In this document: positions 9,749-18,264 of the stretch, piece after piece
Numbering within the stretch: position 1 is the first letter of the stretch
Layout: every line of letters starts with the position of its first letter
Source of the DNA: Zavarzinella sp.
Lineage (GTDB): Bacteria; Planctomycetota; Planctomycetia; Gemmatales; Gemmataceae
DNA: 64,000 bases
Assembly: GCA_041399155.1 (NCBI GenBank)
Contig: JAWKTI010000001.1
Coordinates: forward strand, 1,116,001 to 1,180,000
Direction: 5' to 3'
Translations under genes and position numbers: made by a program
The notes under the pieces: model-generated
Told to the model about the DNA's origin: nothing
Databases searched by the model: none
The model's input: only the letters and a program-made list of their open reading frames with translations

Positions 9749-11143
9749 ATGTCCATCAATCGACGCGAATTTTTTACCACGACTGCACTCGGAACCGCCA
9801 GCCTGGCACTGACTCCTGCATTCAGCAGCTTGCATGCGGCACCCGCACCTTCAGGTGGCATTCCACACCGCTTTGTTTTTATTCGAAAGTCTAACGGCAA
9901 TCTGGTCAAACATTTCCAACTGCCTACTTTTTCTGAAAAAGAAGCCAAGTTAGAAGCAGAAAAGCGTGCCTTTGAAGTAGACCTGGCGAGGCATGAGTTG
10001 CCAGTTTGGTTGCGTGGGCTGGAAGAGCATAAAGCGAACATGACGATCCTGCAGGGAGTTTCCATGGTGGTCTCCGGTGGGGGGCACTATTCGTTTTCTG
10101 GCTGCATGGGTGCTTATCAGGCTGGCCGCGATGTACTGAGTAAAATCAAACGTGCGACCATTGATTTCGAACTTGGCTGGCTTTTCCCTTCACCTTTCGG
10201 TCATATTGAATGCTCTTTGGCACCCCCCAGTGGGTCTCAGTTTGGTAGTGGTATCGTCGCAGGAAAATCTGCCCCTGCCCCACAGACAAGAAACTATTGT
10301 TACGCAGATCCGATGACTGCTTACACGGAACTTTTCAAGTCCGTAACAGACCCGAAGTTAGTCGCCTCGGATAAAGCATTACTCGATTTCCTGCGTGAGG
10401 AAGAGACCCACCAGCTGAAAGGACTGGATGGGGAAGAGCGCCGTAAGATCAGCAACCAGGTGATGGCACTCGATGCTATCCGCGAACGAAATCAGAAAGT
10501 TGCCGCCATGGGTGATGCGATCAAGAAGTATCTCCCCAAGCTCGATGCGGTTCACAATAACGGTGGGGCAGACGCGACTTTGCCACAGAAGCAAGTGGCA
10601 TTTACTGATGTAATTGTTGCTGCACTGGCTTCGGGACTGACCAATTCTGTCACATACACAATTGACACACTGAGTACGCCGATTCAATCTCTTCCCGAAA
10701 ACGATGAGAACACCAGCATTCATGCCATCGGGCACGGTGGGGCAGATGGACGCCCTGGGGAACTGCGGAACATCATCAAGACCTACCACATGAAACAGGT
10801 TCAAACCCTGGTGTCCAAACTAAAGGCCATTCCGGAAGGCAGTGGCACGATGTTTGATAACACCACCATTATTTACCTGCCAGAAACTGGTGCTGGCCAC
10901 CACAACCCAAGTAATGAAGCACCCATGGTGATCATGACAGGTAAGAACTCCCGGCTGAACATTGCCGGTCGTTATATCCGCCTGCCATTCCACGGCGAAA
11001 AGGGCCACAAAACCCTCAGTAACTGGTACACAACTCTGCTTAATGCGTATGGCAACCCGATGGAGCATTACGGCGATCTGGATTTAATGATGCAACGCAA
11101 CCGCCTCGAGCAAAAAGGCGCAATCAAGCAGTTCCTGGTTTGA
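9749..11143 (+). CDS. DUF1552 secreted protein with Tat-type signal
   Basis: This 464-residue protein belongs to the DUF1552 family, usually encoded right after a DUF1592 protein. The N-terminus has a twin-arginine-like signal (NRREFFTTTALGTASLAL) ending at an AxA site (LHAAPA), so export in folded form is likely. Conserved-looking blocks are GGHYSFSGCMGAYQ, the PLETGAGHHN-like region (LPETGAGHHNPSNEAP) and a C-terminal GEKGHKTLSNWYTTLLNA. The fold is related to the alkaline-phosphatase/sulfatase-like DUF1501 group by general knowledge, but no catalytic role is assigned. The five-base gap from the DUF1592 gene indicates one operon. Confidence 0.88.
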   Translation: MSINRREFFTTTALGTASLALTPAFSSLHAAPAPSGGIPHRFVFIRKSNGNLVKHFQLPTFSEKEAKLEAEKRAFEVDLARHELPVWLRGLEEHKANMTILQGVSMVVSGGGHYSFSGCMGAYQAGRDVLSKIKRATIDFELGWLFPSPFGHIECSLAPPSGSQFGSGIVAGKSAPAPQTRNYCYADPMTAYTELFKSVTDPKLVASDKALLDFLREEETHQLKGLDGEERRKISNQVMALDAIRERNQKVAAMGDAIKKYLPKLDAVHNNGGADATLPQKQVAFTDVIVAALASGLTNSVTYTIDTLSTPIQSLPENDENTSIHAIGHGGADGRPGELRNIIKTYHMKQVQTLVSKLKAIPEGSGTMFDNTTIIYLPETGAGHHNPSNEAPMVIMTGKNSRLNIAGRYIRLPFHGEKGHKTLSNWYTTLLNAYGNPMEHYGDLDLMMQRNRLEQKGAIKQFLV

Positions 11144-11440
11144 GAAAATGAAAGAATTATTTGGGATACGTTATTTCAGACAATGAGGGTTAGAGCACTT
11201 TCTGGGAACTCAAAGAAATCTTTTCATAACTCACAACGCGATTCTGCTCACTTTTGCAATATTGCTCCGATCCATTTTGACATTTCAGCTCTTCAATTCT
11301 TCAATTTTCAGTCAGTTTGATTGCTGCATGGTGAAAAATTGGATAGAATACCTGTTGAATATTGGTACCACCAGCAACCCAGTGGGGTATCAGCCAAACA
11401 GTTATATAACTTCGTTGTTATTTACTCGGAGCGTCGTTTC
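11144..11440. other. Intergenic region before hpf
   Basis: About 300 bases without a convincing gene. Reading frames continue upstream of the hpf GTG but their translation does not resemble HPF proteins. The stretch is AT-rich and holds the candidate promoter at 11277-11305. I see no hairpin with a T-run after the DUF1552 gene. Confidence 0.5.
11277..11305 (+). promoter_or_regulatory. Candidate promoter for hpf-pts cluster
   Basis: A perfect -35 box TTGACA (11277-11282) is followed after 17 bases by TTCAAT (11300-11305), which matches the -10 consensus at four positions. It would give a leader of about 130 bases before the hpf GTG. Confidence 0.3.
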
Positions 11441-11740
11441 GTGCGTATAGATGTATCAGCCCGCCATGGTCATTTAAGTCAGGAGCACCAGGATGAAATT
11501 CGAGCGAAAGCCGAAAAGTTGACCCACTTTTTCAACCGGATCACCATGATTGAAGTGATGGTGGATCTGGGTGAACCGCTCAAAAAGAAAGTGGAAGTGA
11601 AGGTGGATGCCGAGCACAAGCACGACTTTGTTGCACTGGGCGACCACGAGGAATTGATGGTTGCTGTGGATCTGGCAATTGATCGTGCCCAGCATCAGAT
11701 TCACAAGTACAAAGAGAAAGTTCAGGATCATCGCGGCTAG
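11441..11740 (+). CDS. hpf: Ribosome hibernation-promoting factor, short HPF/RaiA type
   Basis: This 99-residue protein matches the HPF/YfiA fold: an N-terminal strand (VRIDVSARHGHLS), a helix (QDEIRAKAEKLTHFFNR), central strands, and the helix VDLAIDRAQHQIHKYKEKV. HPF binds the 30S decoding centre and promotes 100S dimers or protects idle ribosomes. At ~100 residues it is the short form without the C-terminal dimerisation domain of long HPF. I chose GTG at 11441 because the homologous sequence begins there and CGGAG lies upstream; a longer frame exists from 11321. It heads a row with a PtsN-like protein, HPr and enzyme I. In Proteobacteria hpf and ptsN also sit together, near rpoN. Confidence 0.88.
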   Translation: MRIDVSARHGHLSQEHQDEIRAKAEKLTHFFNRITMIEVMVDLGEPLKKKVEVKVDAEHKHDFVALGDHEELMVAVDLAIDRAQHQIHKYKEKVQDHRG

Positions 11741-11764
11741 GTGCGATAACTCGGAGCAGTGGAC

Positions 11765-12229
11765 ATGCAGGAATTTCTGATCCGTGAAGCGATCGTACCA
11801 GAACTCGAAGCCACTACCAAAAGTGGGGTAATTCGCGAGTTAGTGGTCAAATTACAGGAAGCAGGCTGTTTTGCAGCAAATCAGATCGATCATGTGATTG
11901 CCGAACTGCATGCTCGTGAACAGCTCAGTTCTACGGGTATCGGGCGTGGTGTCGCAATTCCACATACGCGATTTGAGGAAGTTTCAAGCCTTGTTGGCAC
12001 GATCGGAATCTCCCGCGCTGGGATTCCGTTTGACAGCATTGATGATGAACCGGTTCATTTTGTCTTCTTGCTCATCTCTCAGCCAGACTTTCCTGGCCCG
12101 CACTTAAAAGCCCTGGAACTGATTGTTCGCACCACCGAAAGTGATGAATTTCTGGCACAACTGCTGGCAGCCCATACGCGGGAAGAAATTTGGAACGTGA
12201 TTCTGTCTACACCTGAACCTTGGGAGTAA
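11765..12229 (+). CDS. ptsN: PTS EIIA component, nitrogen-type (PtsN-like)
   Basis: This 154-residue protein has the EIIA type-2 fold. The phosphorylatable histidine is His67 in GRGVAIPHTR, followed by the segment KALELIVRTTESDEF. ATG at 11765 is preferred over the in-frame GTG at 11759 because CGGAG lies eight bases before the ATG but only two before the GTG. EIIA-Ntr receives phosphate from EI and HPr and regulates other proteins rather than moving sugar. No EIIB or EIIC gene is present nearby, which fits a regulatory chain. Its neighbours hpf, HPr and enzyme I are all in the same direction. Confidence 0.87.
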   Translation: MQEFLIREAIVPELEATTKSGVIRELVVKLQEAGCFAANQIDHVIAELHAREQLSSTGIGRGVAIPHTRFEEVSSLVGTIGISRAGIPFDSIDDEPVHFVFLLISQPDFPGPHLKALELIVRTTESDEFLAQLLAAHTREEIWNVILSTPEPWE

Positions 12230-12313
12230 CCAATTCATCTGTTCACTGGATAAACTGCTGAAAAATGAATATTTTTTCATTAAATGCTAGTGGTAACCAG
12301 GGACAGTGTTTGA

Positions 12314-12661
12314 ATGAACGTAATTTTTATGACGATGAATGAACTGCGAGCTGAGGATCTGCCATTTGTGCAACGTACTGTAAAGGTGCAAAACCCTTAC
12401 GGCCTGCACATGCGCCCCGCCAGCGTGTTCGTGAAAGTCGCCATGAAGCTGAAAAGTACGGTGCAAATACGCAAAAATGAGAAAGTGGTGAATGGCAAAA
12501 GCCTGATGAGTATGATCACCCTGGCTGCCCAACAAGGCACTGAACTGGAATTGATGGTGCACGGAGAAGACGCACTGCAGGCAATCGATATACTCGCAAC
12601 TATTCTGGGGTCACCTTCCACTGAAGGCCTGGAAAACTTACTGTTACCCAAATCATCGTAA
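12314..12661 (+). CDS. ptsH: Phosphocarrier protein HPr
   Basis: This 115-residue protein is HPr with a ~18-residue N-terminal extension. The active-site histidine is His32 in GLHMRPAS, and Ser63 in VNGKSLMSM sits 31 residues later, the same spacing as His15/Ser46 in classical HPr. A serine there would allow HPr kinase control, but no hprK is seen in the window. ATG at 12314 has AGGGA about ten bases upstream; ATGs at 12329 and 12335 are alternatives giving a normal length but have no clear ribosome site. The enzyme I gene starts ten bases after the stop. Confidence 0.9.
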   Translation: MNVIFMTMNELRAEDLPFVQRTVKVQNPYGLHMRPASVFVKVAMKLKSTVQIRKNEKVVNGKSLMSMITLAAQQGTELELMVHGEDALQAIDILATILGSPSTEGLENLLLPKSS

Positions 12662-12671
12662 TGGGTTCTGA

Positions 12672-14435
12672 ATGACGAAACTTCGTGGGATACCGGTCTC
12701 TCCTGGTGTGGCTATTGGCCATGCATTGGTGCTTGATACGGATGGTTTCCGGATTCCAGTTCGAAAAATTCCCGCACATCAAATCGACAATGAACTTGCC
12801 CGCCTGGACGCTGCCATTCAATCGGCTGCTCAGGAAGCGGTAGCTACTCAGAAGTCGCTTTCGAACCAATATGGTGCGTCCTACGGTGCCATCTTTGGTG
12901 CCCACGCCATGTTGTTTGAGGACCCGGCGTTTGTCGAAGAGATTCGCACCATCATTTCTAGTAATCTGTTGGCAGCGGAATCGGCTGTGCATCAGGTTGT
13001 TCGTTCATTTGTAAGAACATTGGAGTCGATGAATCCGGACGATTATTTCGCCTGGAGATCTGCTGATCTGTTCGATATCGAACAGTGCATTCTGAAGCAC
13101 CTGATGGGCGGGGCCGAAAATCCGCTGAAAAACATTTCGGAAGAAGTGATTATCGTCGCGAGAGAATTATCTCCTAGTGAAACCGCGACTCTCAATCCCC
13201 ACTACACCAAGGCATTCGCCACTGAGCATGGTGGCAAGGCCAGCCACACCGCAATTATTGCCAATGCCATGGAGATTCCAGCAGTGTTGGGGCTGGGGCC
13301 GTTTCTGCGCGAAGTAACGAGCGGTGATCCGATTATCGTGGATGGAACCGAAGGCATCATCATCCTGAAGCCAGATACAGAAACATTAAAAAAGTATGAG
13401 GATTTGCGATTTCAGCGGCAACAGGATGACTCTAAACTTCATTCAGAGAAGGATTTACCTTCTGTTACGCTCGACGGTGTGATTGTTTCAATGTTGGGCA
13501 ATATTGAATTCCCCAATGAGGCAGCCAGTTGCCGGAATCGGGGAGCCCAGGGCATCGGATTGTATCGAACTGAATTTTTATATTTAGGGCACGATAGCGA
13601 TCCGAGTGAAGAAGAGCACTTCCATGCCTACCGTCAGGTGTTGCAGGATATTGGCCCTGGTCAGCCAGTGATTATCCGCACCATTGATCTGGGTGCGGAC
13701 AAATTTGTGAAGACCCACGCACCCACTGAGCCAGAAAAGAATCCTTCGCTGGGAATGCGTTCCATTCGATTGTGTCTTCGCGATAAACCCTTATTTACAA
13801 AGCAGTTACGTGCAATTTTGCGTGCCAGTTGCTTTGGTGATATTCGCATCATGTTTCCTATGGTGTGTAACCTGGCAGAAATTCGTCATTGTCGTTTTTT
13901 ACTGAACGAAGTGATGGATGAGTTGCGGGAGTCGAACATACACTTTAATGCTCGTCTTCCTATTGGAATGATGGTGGAAGTGCCCTCTGCCTGCCTGATG
14001 GCGCGGGAATTCGCAGCCCATGTCGATTTTTTCTCTATTGGCACTAATGATTTAATTCAATATACTCTCGCTGCCGACCGTACGAATGAACATGTGGCAG
14101 ATTTGTACAATGCTGCTGATCCAGCAGTGATTCGTTTGATCCACATGGTTGTGCAGGCGGCGACAGAACACCAGGTAGAAGTCAGCGTTTGTGGTGAAGT
14201 GAGTGGTGATCCACTTTTTACCCCACTGTTAGTGGGGCTGGGGATTAAAAAGCTCTCAGTTTCACCCAACCACATTGCCAGCGTCAAGCAGGTTGTGCGA
14301 CGATTGATGACTACTGATTTGAAAACGCTGTGTGAAGATGTGCTGATCGCGAGTAATGCCCGCGATGTCCACAATCTGTTGGTGCGTTTTCGCGAAACAA
14401 TATTTCCCGAAGAAGTGGACGGATACCAGGTGTAA
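12672..14435 (+). CDS. ptsI: Phosphoenolpyruvate-protein phosphotransferase (enzyme I)
   Basis: This 587-residue protein has the usual enzyme I length. The N-terminal domain carries the phosphohistidine His192 in HGGKASHTAIIA. The C-terminal PEP-binding barrel shows LYRTEFLY, TIDLGADK, the MVEVPSA block, SIGTNDLIQYTLAADR and the active-site cysteine in VCGEVSGDP. It transfers phosphate from PEP to HPr. No N-terminal GAF domain is present, so it is standard EI rather than EI-Ntr (PtsP), although its partners look regulatory. The ribosome site before ATG 12672 is weak. Confidence 0.93.
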   Translation: MTKLRGIPVSPGVAIGHALVLDTDGFRIPVRKIPAHQIDNELARLDAAIQSAAQEAVATQKSLSNQYGASYGAIFGAHAMLFEDPAFVEEIRTIISSNLLAAESAVHQVVRSFVRTLESMNPDDYFAWRSADLFDIEQCILKHLMGGAENPLKNISEEVIIVARELSPSETATLNPHYTKAFATEHGGKASHTAIIANAMEIPAVLGLGPFLREVTSGDPIIVDGTEGIIILKPDTETLKKYEDLRFQRQQDDSKLHSEKDLPSVTLDGVIVSMLGNIEFPNEAASCRNRGAQGIGLYRTEFLYLGHDSDPSEEEHFHAYRQVLQDIGPGQPVIIRTIDLGADKFVKTHAPTEPEKNPSLGMRSIRLCLRDKPLFTKQLRAILRASCFGDIRIMFPMVCNLAEIRHCRFLLNEVMDELRESNIHFNARLPIGMMVEVPSACLMAREFAAHVDFFSIGTNDLIQYTLAADRTNEHVADLYNAADPAVIRLIHMVVQAATEHQVEVSVCGEVSGDPLFTPLLVGLGIKKLSVSPNHIASVKQVVRRLMTTDLKTLCEDVLIASNARDVHNLLVRFRETIFPEEVDGYQV

Positions 14436-14580
14436 CAGCCCCGTCAGATCGGGCAGAAATTCGGATGACATAATTTCATTCCGTGGATCAAGCTGCCCGC
14501 ATCTCTGCCTCATCCCCCTTCACTTCTTTTGAACATTTAAGGTATCACGATGAACTTCTCGTGATCACGAAACACGCAGT

Positions 14581-15351
14581 ATGGCGTTTGACAAAATTCG
14601 ATTTCGGTTCTGCAAATCTGGCGATTTACGCTTTCTAAGTCACCTCGACCTGATGCGTGCGTTCGAGCGAATGATTCGCCGAGCTGACTTACCCATTAAA
14701 TCGACTCAGGGATTTCACCCTGCACCAAGGCTTGTGGTGCCACTTTCGCTGTCATTAGGTATCGTAGGCTGGAATGAAATTCTCGAGGCAGAATTTACAA
14801 CTCCTCTCGATCCGCAGGAAGTTCTTCAGAAATTACAGGCCCAGCAACCACCCGGTCTCTATTTGTCTTCCGCTACTGGCATTCCCATGAAGTCCACTGC
14901 GCGTATTCGGCGTGCGTTTTATCGAGTGGACCTGCCATCAGAGCAAACAGTTCCTGACGCATCAATCGAAGATTGGCTCGCAAACAGTGAATACTGGGTT
15001 TATCGGAAGCGACCGAAAGAGAAATTATTGAATATCCGACCCTATGTGGAGCAGATTACTCCCACTACGGCGGGTTTTGAATGTTCGATCTGGATTACCC
15101 CGGAAGGTACGACCAGAATTGACGAAATTGCCAAGGCTTTTGGTCTGGGTAATATCCTGCAGCAAGGTTGGGATGTGAATCGGACAGACCTGGAGGTTAC
15201 CGATGAACTTGATCCCACCGTACTACACCTGACACCAACTATCCTTCCCGAAACACGGCCTGTTTCCGGCGAGTGGCGGGAAGAAGAATACCAATGGAAA
15301 CAAACCGGGATTGTCTGGGGTGCTACCTCAAATGGTCCCATCGTGGAATAA
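14581..15351 (+). CDS. TIGR03936/DUF2344 family protein (radical SAM-associated)
   Basis: This 256-residue protein begins with FRFCKSGDLRFLSHLDLMR and QGFHPAPRLVVPLSLSLG, the hallmark of the DUF2344/TIGR03936 family. In many bacteria this domain is fused or adjacent to a YgiQ-like radical SAM protein (TIGR03960) and precedes rne/rng and rplU-rpmA. Here the radical SAM partner is absent just upstream (enzyme I is there), but the RNase E/G gene follows after 43 bases. The biochemical function is not established; a role in RNA or ribosome maturation is inferred from context. Confidence 0.85.
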   Translation: MAFDKIRFRFCKSGDLRFLSHLDLMRAFERMIRRADLPIKSTQGFHPAPRLVVPLSLSLGIVGWNEILEAEFTTPLDPQEVLQKLQAQQPPGLYLSSATGIPMKSTARIRRAFYRVDLPSEQTVPDASIEDWLANSEYWVYRKRPKEKLLNIRPYVEQITPTTAGFECSIWITPEGTTRIDEIAKAFGLGNILQQGWDVNRTDLEVTDELDPTVLHLTPTILPETRPVSGEWREEEYQWKQTGIVWGATSNGPIVE

Positions 15352-15394
15352 GAACAAACACCACGGAAGTACGAATCAGCCGAAAAGGGAATCT

Positions 15395-18235
15395 ATGAAA
15401 AAAGAAATGTTAATTAATGTGCTGCAGCCAGAAGAGTGCCGCATTGCCATGATCGAAGATGGTGTCCTGCAGGAACTCTATGTAGAGCGGGCCAGCCAGG
15501 AATCGTTTGTCAACAACATCTACAAGGGCAAAATCATCAATATCGAGCCGAGCATTCAAGCGGCGTTTGTTGATTTTGGCGTTGGTAGAAATGGTTTTCT
15601 GCACGTTTCAGATGTTGCAGTTGCCTATTTTCAGCATTTGCTGGAACAGCGAGCTCCACGTCCGGCACAGGACAGAGACCCTCGCCGGTCAGATGATCGC
15701 AGAAATGATGGCCCACGCCCACCACGGTCATTTGAGCCAGTGGTCGTAGCCCCCGAATCCACTTCAGGCGTGGGTGGGGCAAAAATCGGCTCCTACGAAG
15801 TGGGAGATGATTTTGATGAAGGAATTCTCACACCTGAACCAGCTCCCGTGGTGGCAGCACCCAAAGTAGTTGCACCTCCAGTACAGCCCGCACCTGCACC
15901 TGTGCCTCAATCGTTCGATCTGAGTGATTTCGATGATGGCATTGGATTAGAGGAGGCAGAAACAGAGGCAACAGATACGACAGAAGAACCAGAAACCAAA
16001 CCGAAAAAGACCAAAACTTCATCCACAAAGGCAAAGACTTCCAAAACACCTGCCAAGAAAGGCGCGACTAAAAAAACGGCATCCAGCAAAGCCAAAGAGG
16101 CAGTACCTGCTCCCGAGGCACCTGCTGCGACGGAAGAAGAGAAACCAAAGCCAAAGCGAAAGCGGGTCTCGAAGAAGGCCGACGATTCTGTACCCGCACC
16201 GAGTGCCGAACACCGCACCGATTCGGACGATGATTTCTTCTTTGATCCCACTGCACCGAATGATCGATTTGCTGATTTGCCTGCACCTGCACCCAAAGTG
16301 GAACTGCCGGATGATGACGACCTTGAATTTGATCTGAAACCGGAGCCAGCATCGACAGATAAACGTATTCCATCGATTTATGACGATCAGGATCTGGAAG
16401 ATATGGATTTTTATCCCCCACCAGTTCCTAAACAGCCTGGTGATCAGAGGGATTCGGGCAATCGCGACCGTGGTGCACGTGATCATGGCCGACCTGACCG
16501 TGGGGATAGGGATTTCCGAGATCGCGATCATGACCGCGGTGGGCGTGGTGGCCGAGATGATCGAGGCGATCGTGACCGTGGACGAAGTGATCGAGAAGAG
16601 CGCGGTGACCGTGATCGTAGCCAATCAGACCGAGGTGACCGAGAAGATCGAGGTGACCGTGACCGCGGTGGGCGTGGTGACCGAGAAGATCGAGGCGATC
16701 GTGATCGTGGTGGCCGAGGTGATCGAGAAGATCGCGGTGATCGTGGCAATCAGCGAGGTGGTCAACGTCAAGGCGGCCCTCGTGATAACTCTCCGAAACC
16801 CCCACCGATCGAACAGATTTTCAAGAAAGGTCAGGAAGTCATTGTTCAGGTGATCAAGGAAGGGATGGGCACCAAAGGCCCGACACTGAGTACCCAAATT
16901 GCTATTGCTGGCCGGTACCTCGTGTTGGCACCTTGGATGCAGCGAGTTGCTGTTTCGAAAAAGATCGAAGACGATCGTACCCGATTTAAATTGAAGGATT
17001 TGCTGCGGGAATTAGACCCACCGGAAGGAATTGGTTTTATTGTGCGTACTGCGGCCGCCGATCGTGATGTTCAGGAACTGAAATCGGATCTTGCCTACCT
17101 GACTCGGCTGTGGGAAGTCTTCTGTAATCGAGCGAATAAGCGTACAGGCCCGTTCGAGATTTATCGTGAAAGCGATATGATCATCCGTACGATCCGAGAT
17201 ATTTTCACCAGTGATATCGATACGATCTGGATTGATGACCCGGAAGCTTTTGCAGAAGCCCAGGAATTCATGAAAATTGTCATGCCTCGTTATGCAGACC
17301 GTTTGAAGCTGCATGACAGTGCGGAACCAATCTTCCACCGCTTCCAGATTGATGATGAAGTCAACAAGTTACGGAATAAAAAAGTCCCACTGCCAGGTGG
17401 GGGGTCGATTGTGATCGAGCAGACGGAAGCTCTGGTTGCCATTGACGTGAACAGCGGTAACTTCCGCGTAGATAATGATGCAGAAGAAACGGCATTTCAA
17501 ACGAATCTGCAGGCTGCAAAGGAAATTGCCCGTCAGCTTCGTCTTCGCAATCTGGGTGGGGTGATCATCAACGATTTCATCGACATGCGTGAAGAACGGC
17601 ATCGTCGTCAGGTAGAAGAAACCCTTCGTCGTGCTATGAGCCGCGATCGATCACGCACGAAGATCCTGAAAACGTCTGCGTTCGGAATCATCGAAATGAC
17701 TCGCCAGCGGGTGCAGACTTCGCTGCAAAAGAGTGCAACACAGGATTGCAATCACTGTAACGGTTTGGGTAACGTCAAAACACCCGAAAGTATGAGTATT
17801 GAAGTGATTCGTCGGATTCAGTTGGCAGCATCCCGCAAACAGGCCCGCACGTTGGAAATCAATGTCCATGCAGATGTCGCCCACCACCTGCAGAACAAAA
17901 AACGCCGCGATCTGACCCACTGGGAAGAGGTGGGGCAGATGCAGGTATCGATCAGTGGACGCACAGGTGTTTCGCCTGAACTGTGTGAAATCCGTGGTTT
18001 CGATAATAATGGAGTTGAAGTCCCTGTGCAGCCCACGGTGCCACAACAGAAGAATCCTGAACGCCGAGATCAGCGTCGCGACGATCGCCCACGTCAGGAC
18101 CGTGGTGGGAATGGTGGGCAGCAGGATTTTCGGAAAGGTGGCCACGATAAACGGAAAGGCAATGGTGGGGGCGGTAATCGAAATAGTGGCGGCGGAAATC
18201 GTCATCAACAGGGTGGCGGAAATCGCCGTAACTAA
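15395..18235 (+). CDS. rng: Ribonuclease E/G with long insert inside the S1 domain
   Basis: This 946-residue protein is an RNase E/G endonuclease. Residues 1-80 are the first half of the catalytic core and S1 domain (YKGKIINIEPSIQAAFVDFG). Residues ~82-466 are low-complexity: a proline/acidic part, a lysine-rich part, then D-R-G repeats. The S1 domain resumes at GQEVIVQVIKEGMGTKGP. The DNase I-like catalytic segment has AIDVNSGNF and INDFIDM, carrying the two metal-binding aspartates, and the zinc-link cysteines are in CNHCNG. The C-terminal ~60 residues are rich in R, G, N and Q. ATG at 15395 is chosen because AAGGGA precedes it and homology begins there. It processes rRNA precursors and mRNA; the disordered parts may bind RNA or protein partners (inference). 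Confidence 0.93.
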   Translation: MKKEMLINVLQPEECRIAMIEDGVLQELYVERASQESFVNNIYKGKIINIEPSIQAAFVDFGVGRNGFLHVSDVAVAYFQHLLEQRAPRPAQDRDPRRSDDRRNDGPRPPRSFEPVVVAPESTSGVGGAKIGSYEVGDDFDEGILTPEPAPVVAAPKVVAPPVQPAPAPVPQSFDLSDFDDGIGLEEAETEATDTTEEPETKPKKTKTSSTKAKTSKTPAKKGATKKTASSKAKEAVPAPEAPAATEEEKPKPKRKRVSKKADDSVPAPSAEHRTDSDDDFFFDPTAPNDRFADLPAPAPKVELPDDDDLEFDLKPEPASTDKRIPSIYDDQDLEDMDFYPPPVPKQPGDQRDSGNRDRGARDHGRPDRGDRDFRDRDHDRGGRGGRDDRGDRDRGRSDREERGDRDRSQSDRGDREDRGDRDRGGRGDREDRGDRDRGGRGDREDRGDRGNQRGGQRQGGPRDNSPKPPPIEQIFKKGQEVIVQVIKEGMGTKGPTLSTQIAIAGRYLVLAPWMQRVAVSKKIEDDRTRFKLKDLLRELDPPEGIGFIVRTAAADRDVQELKSDLAYLTRLWEVFCNRANKRTGPFEIYRESDMIIRTIRDIFTSDIDTIWIDDPEAFAEAQEFMKIVMPRYADRLKLHDSAEPIFHRFQIDDEVNKLRNKKVPLPGGGSIVIEQTEALVAIDVNSGNFRVDNDAEETAFQTNLQAAKEIARQLRLRNLGGVIINDFIDMREERHRRQVEETLRRAMSRDRSRTKILKTSAFGIIEMTRQRVQTSLQKSATQDCNHCNGLGNVKTPESMSIEVIRRIQLAASRKQARTLEINVHADVAHHLQNKKRRDLTHWEEVGQMQVSISGRTGVSPELCEIRGFDNNGVEVPVQPTVPQQKNPERRDQRRDDRPRQDRGGNGGQQDFRKGGHDKRKGNGGGGNRNSGGGNRHQQGGGNRRN
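16480..16770 (+). repeat. Imperfect tandem repeat coding for D-R-G units inside RNase E/G
   Basis: Short GA/TC-rich units such as GATCGAGGCGATCGTGACCG recur for about 290 bases and encode repeating Asp-Arg-Gly/Gly-Arg-Gly motifs. The units are imperfect at the DNA level. Such a tract can vary in length by slippage. Confidence 0.8.
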
Positions 18236-18264
18236 TTCACCGGCAATTGTTTGTATTCTGTGAT

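Noticed and set aside
16019..16897. Long reverse-strand frames rich in R, S, P, H and D within the RNase E/G insert
   Set aside because: They are shadows of the GA/TC-rich repeat, which keeps several frames open; the forward frame joins two halves of a known enzyme.
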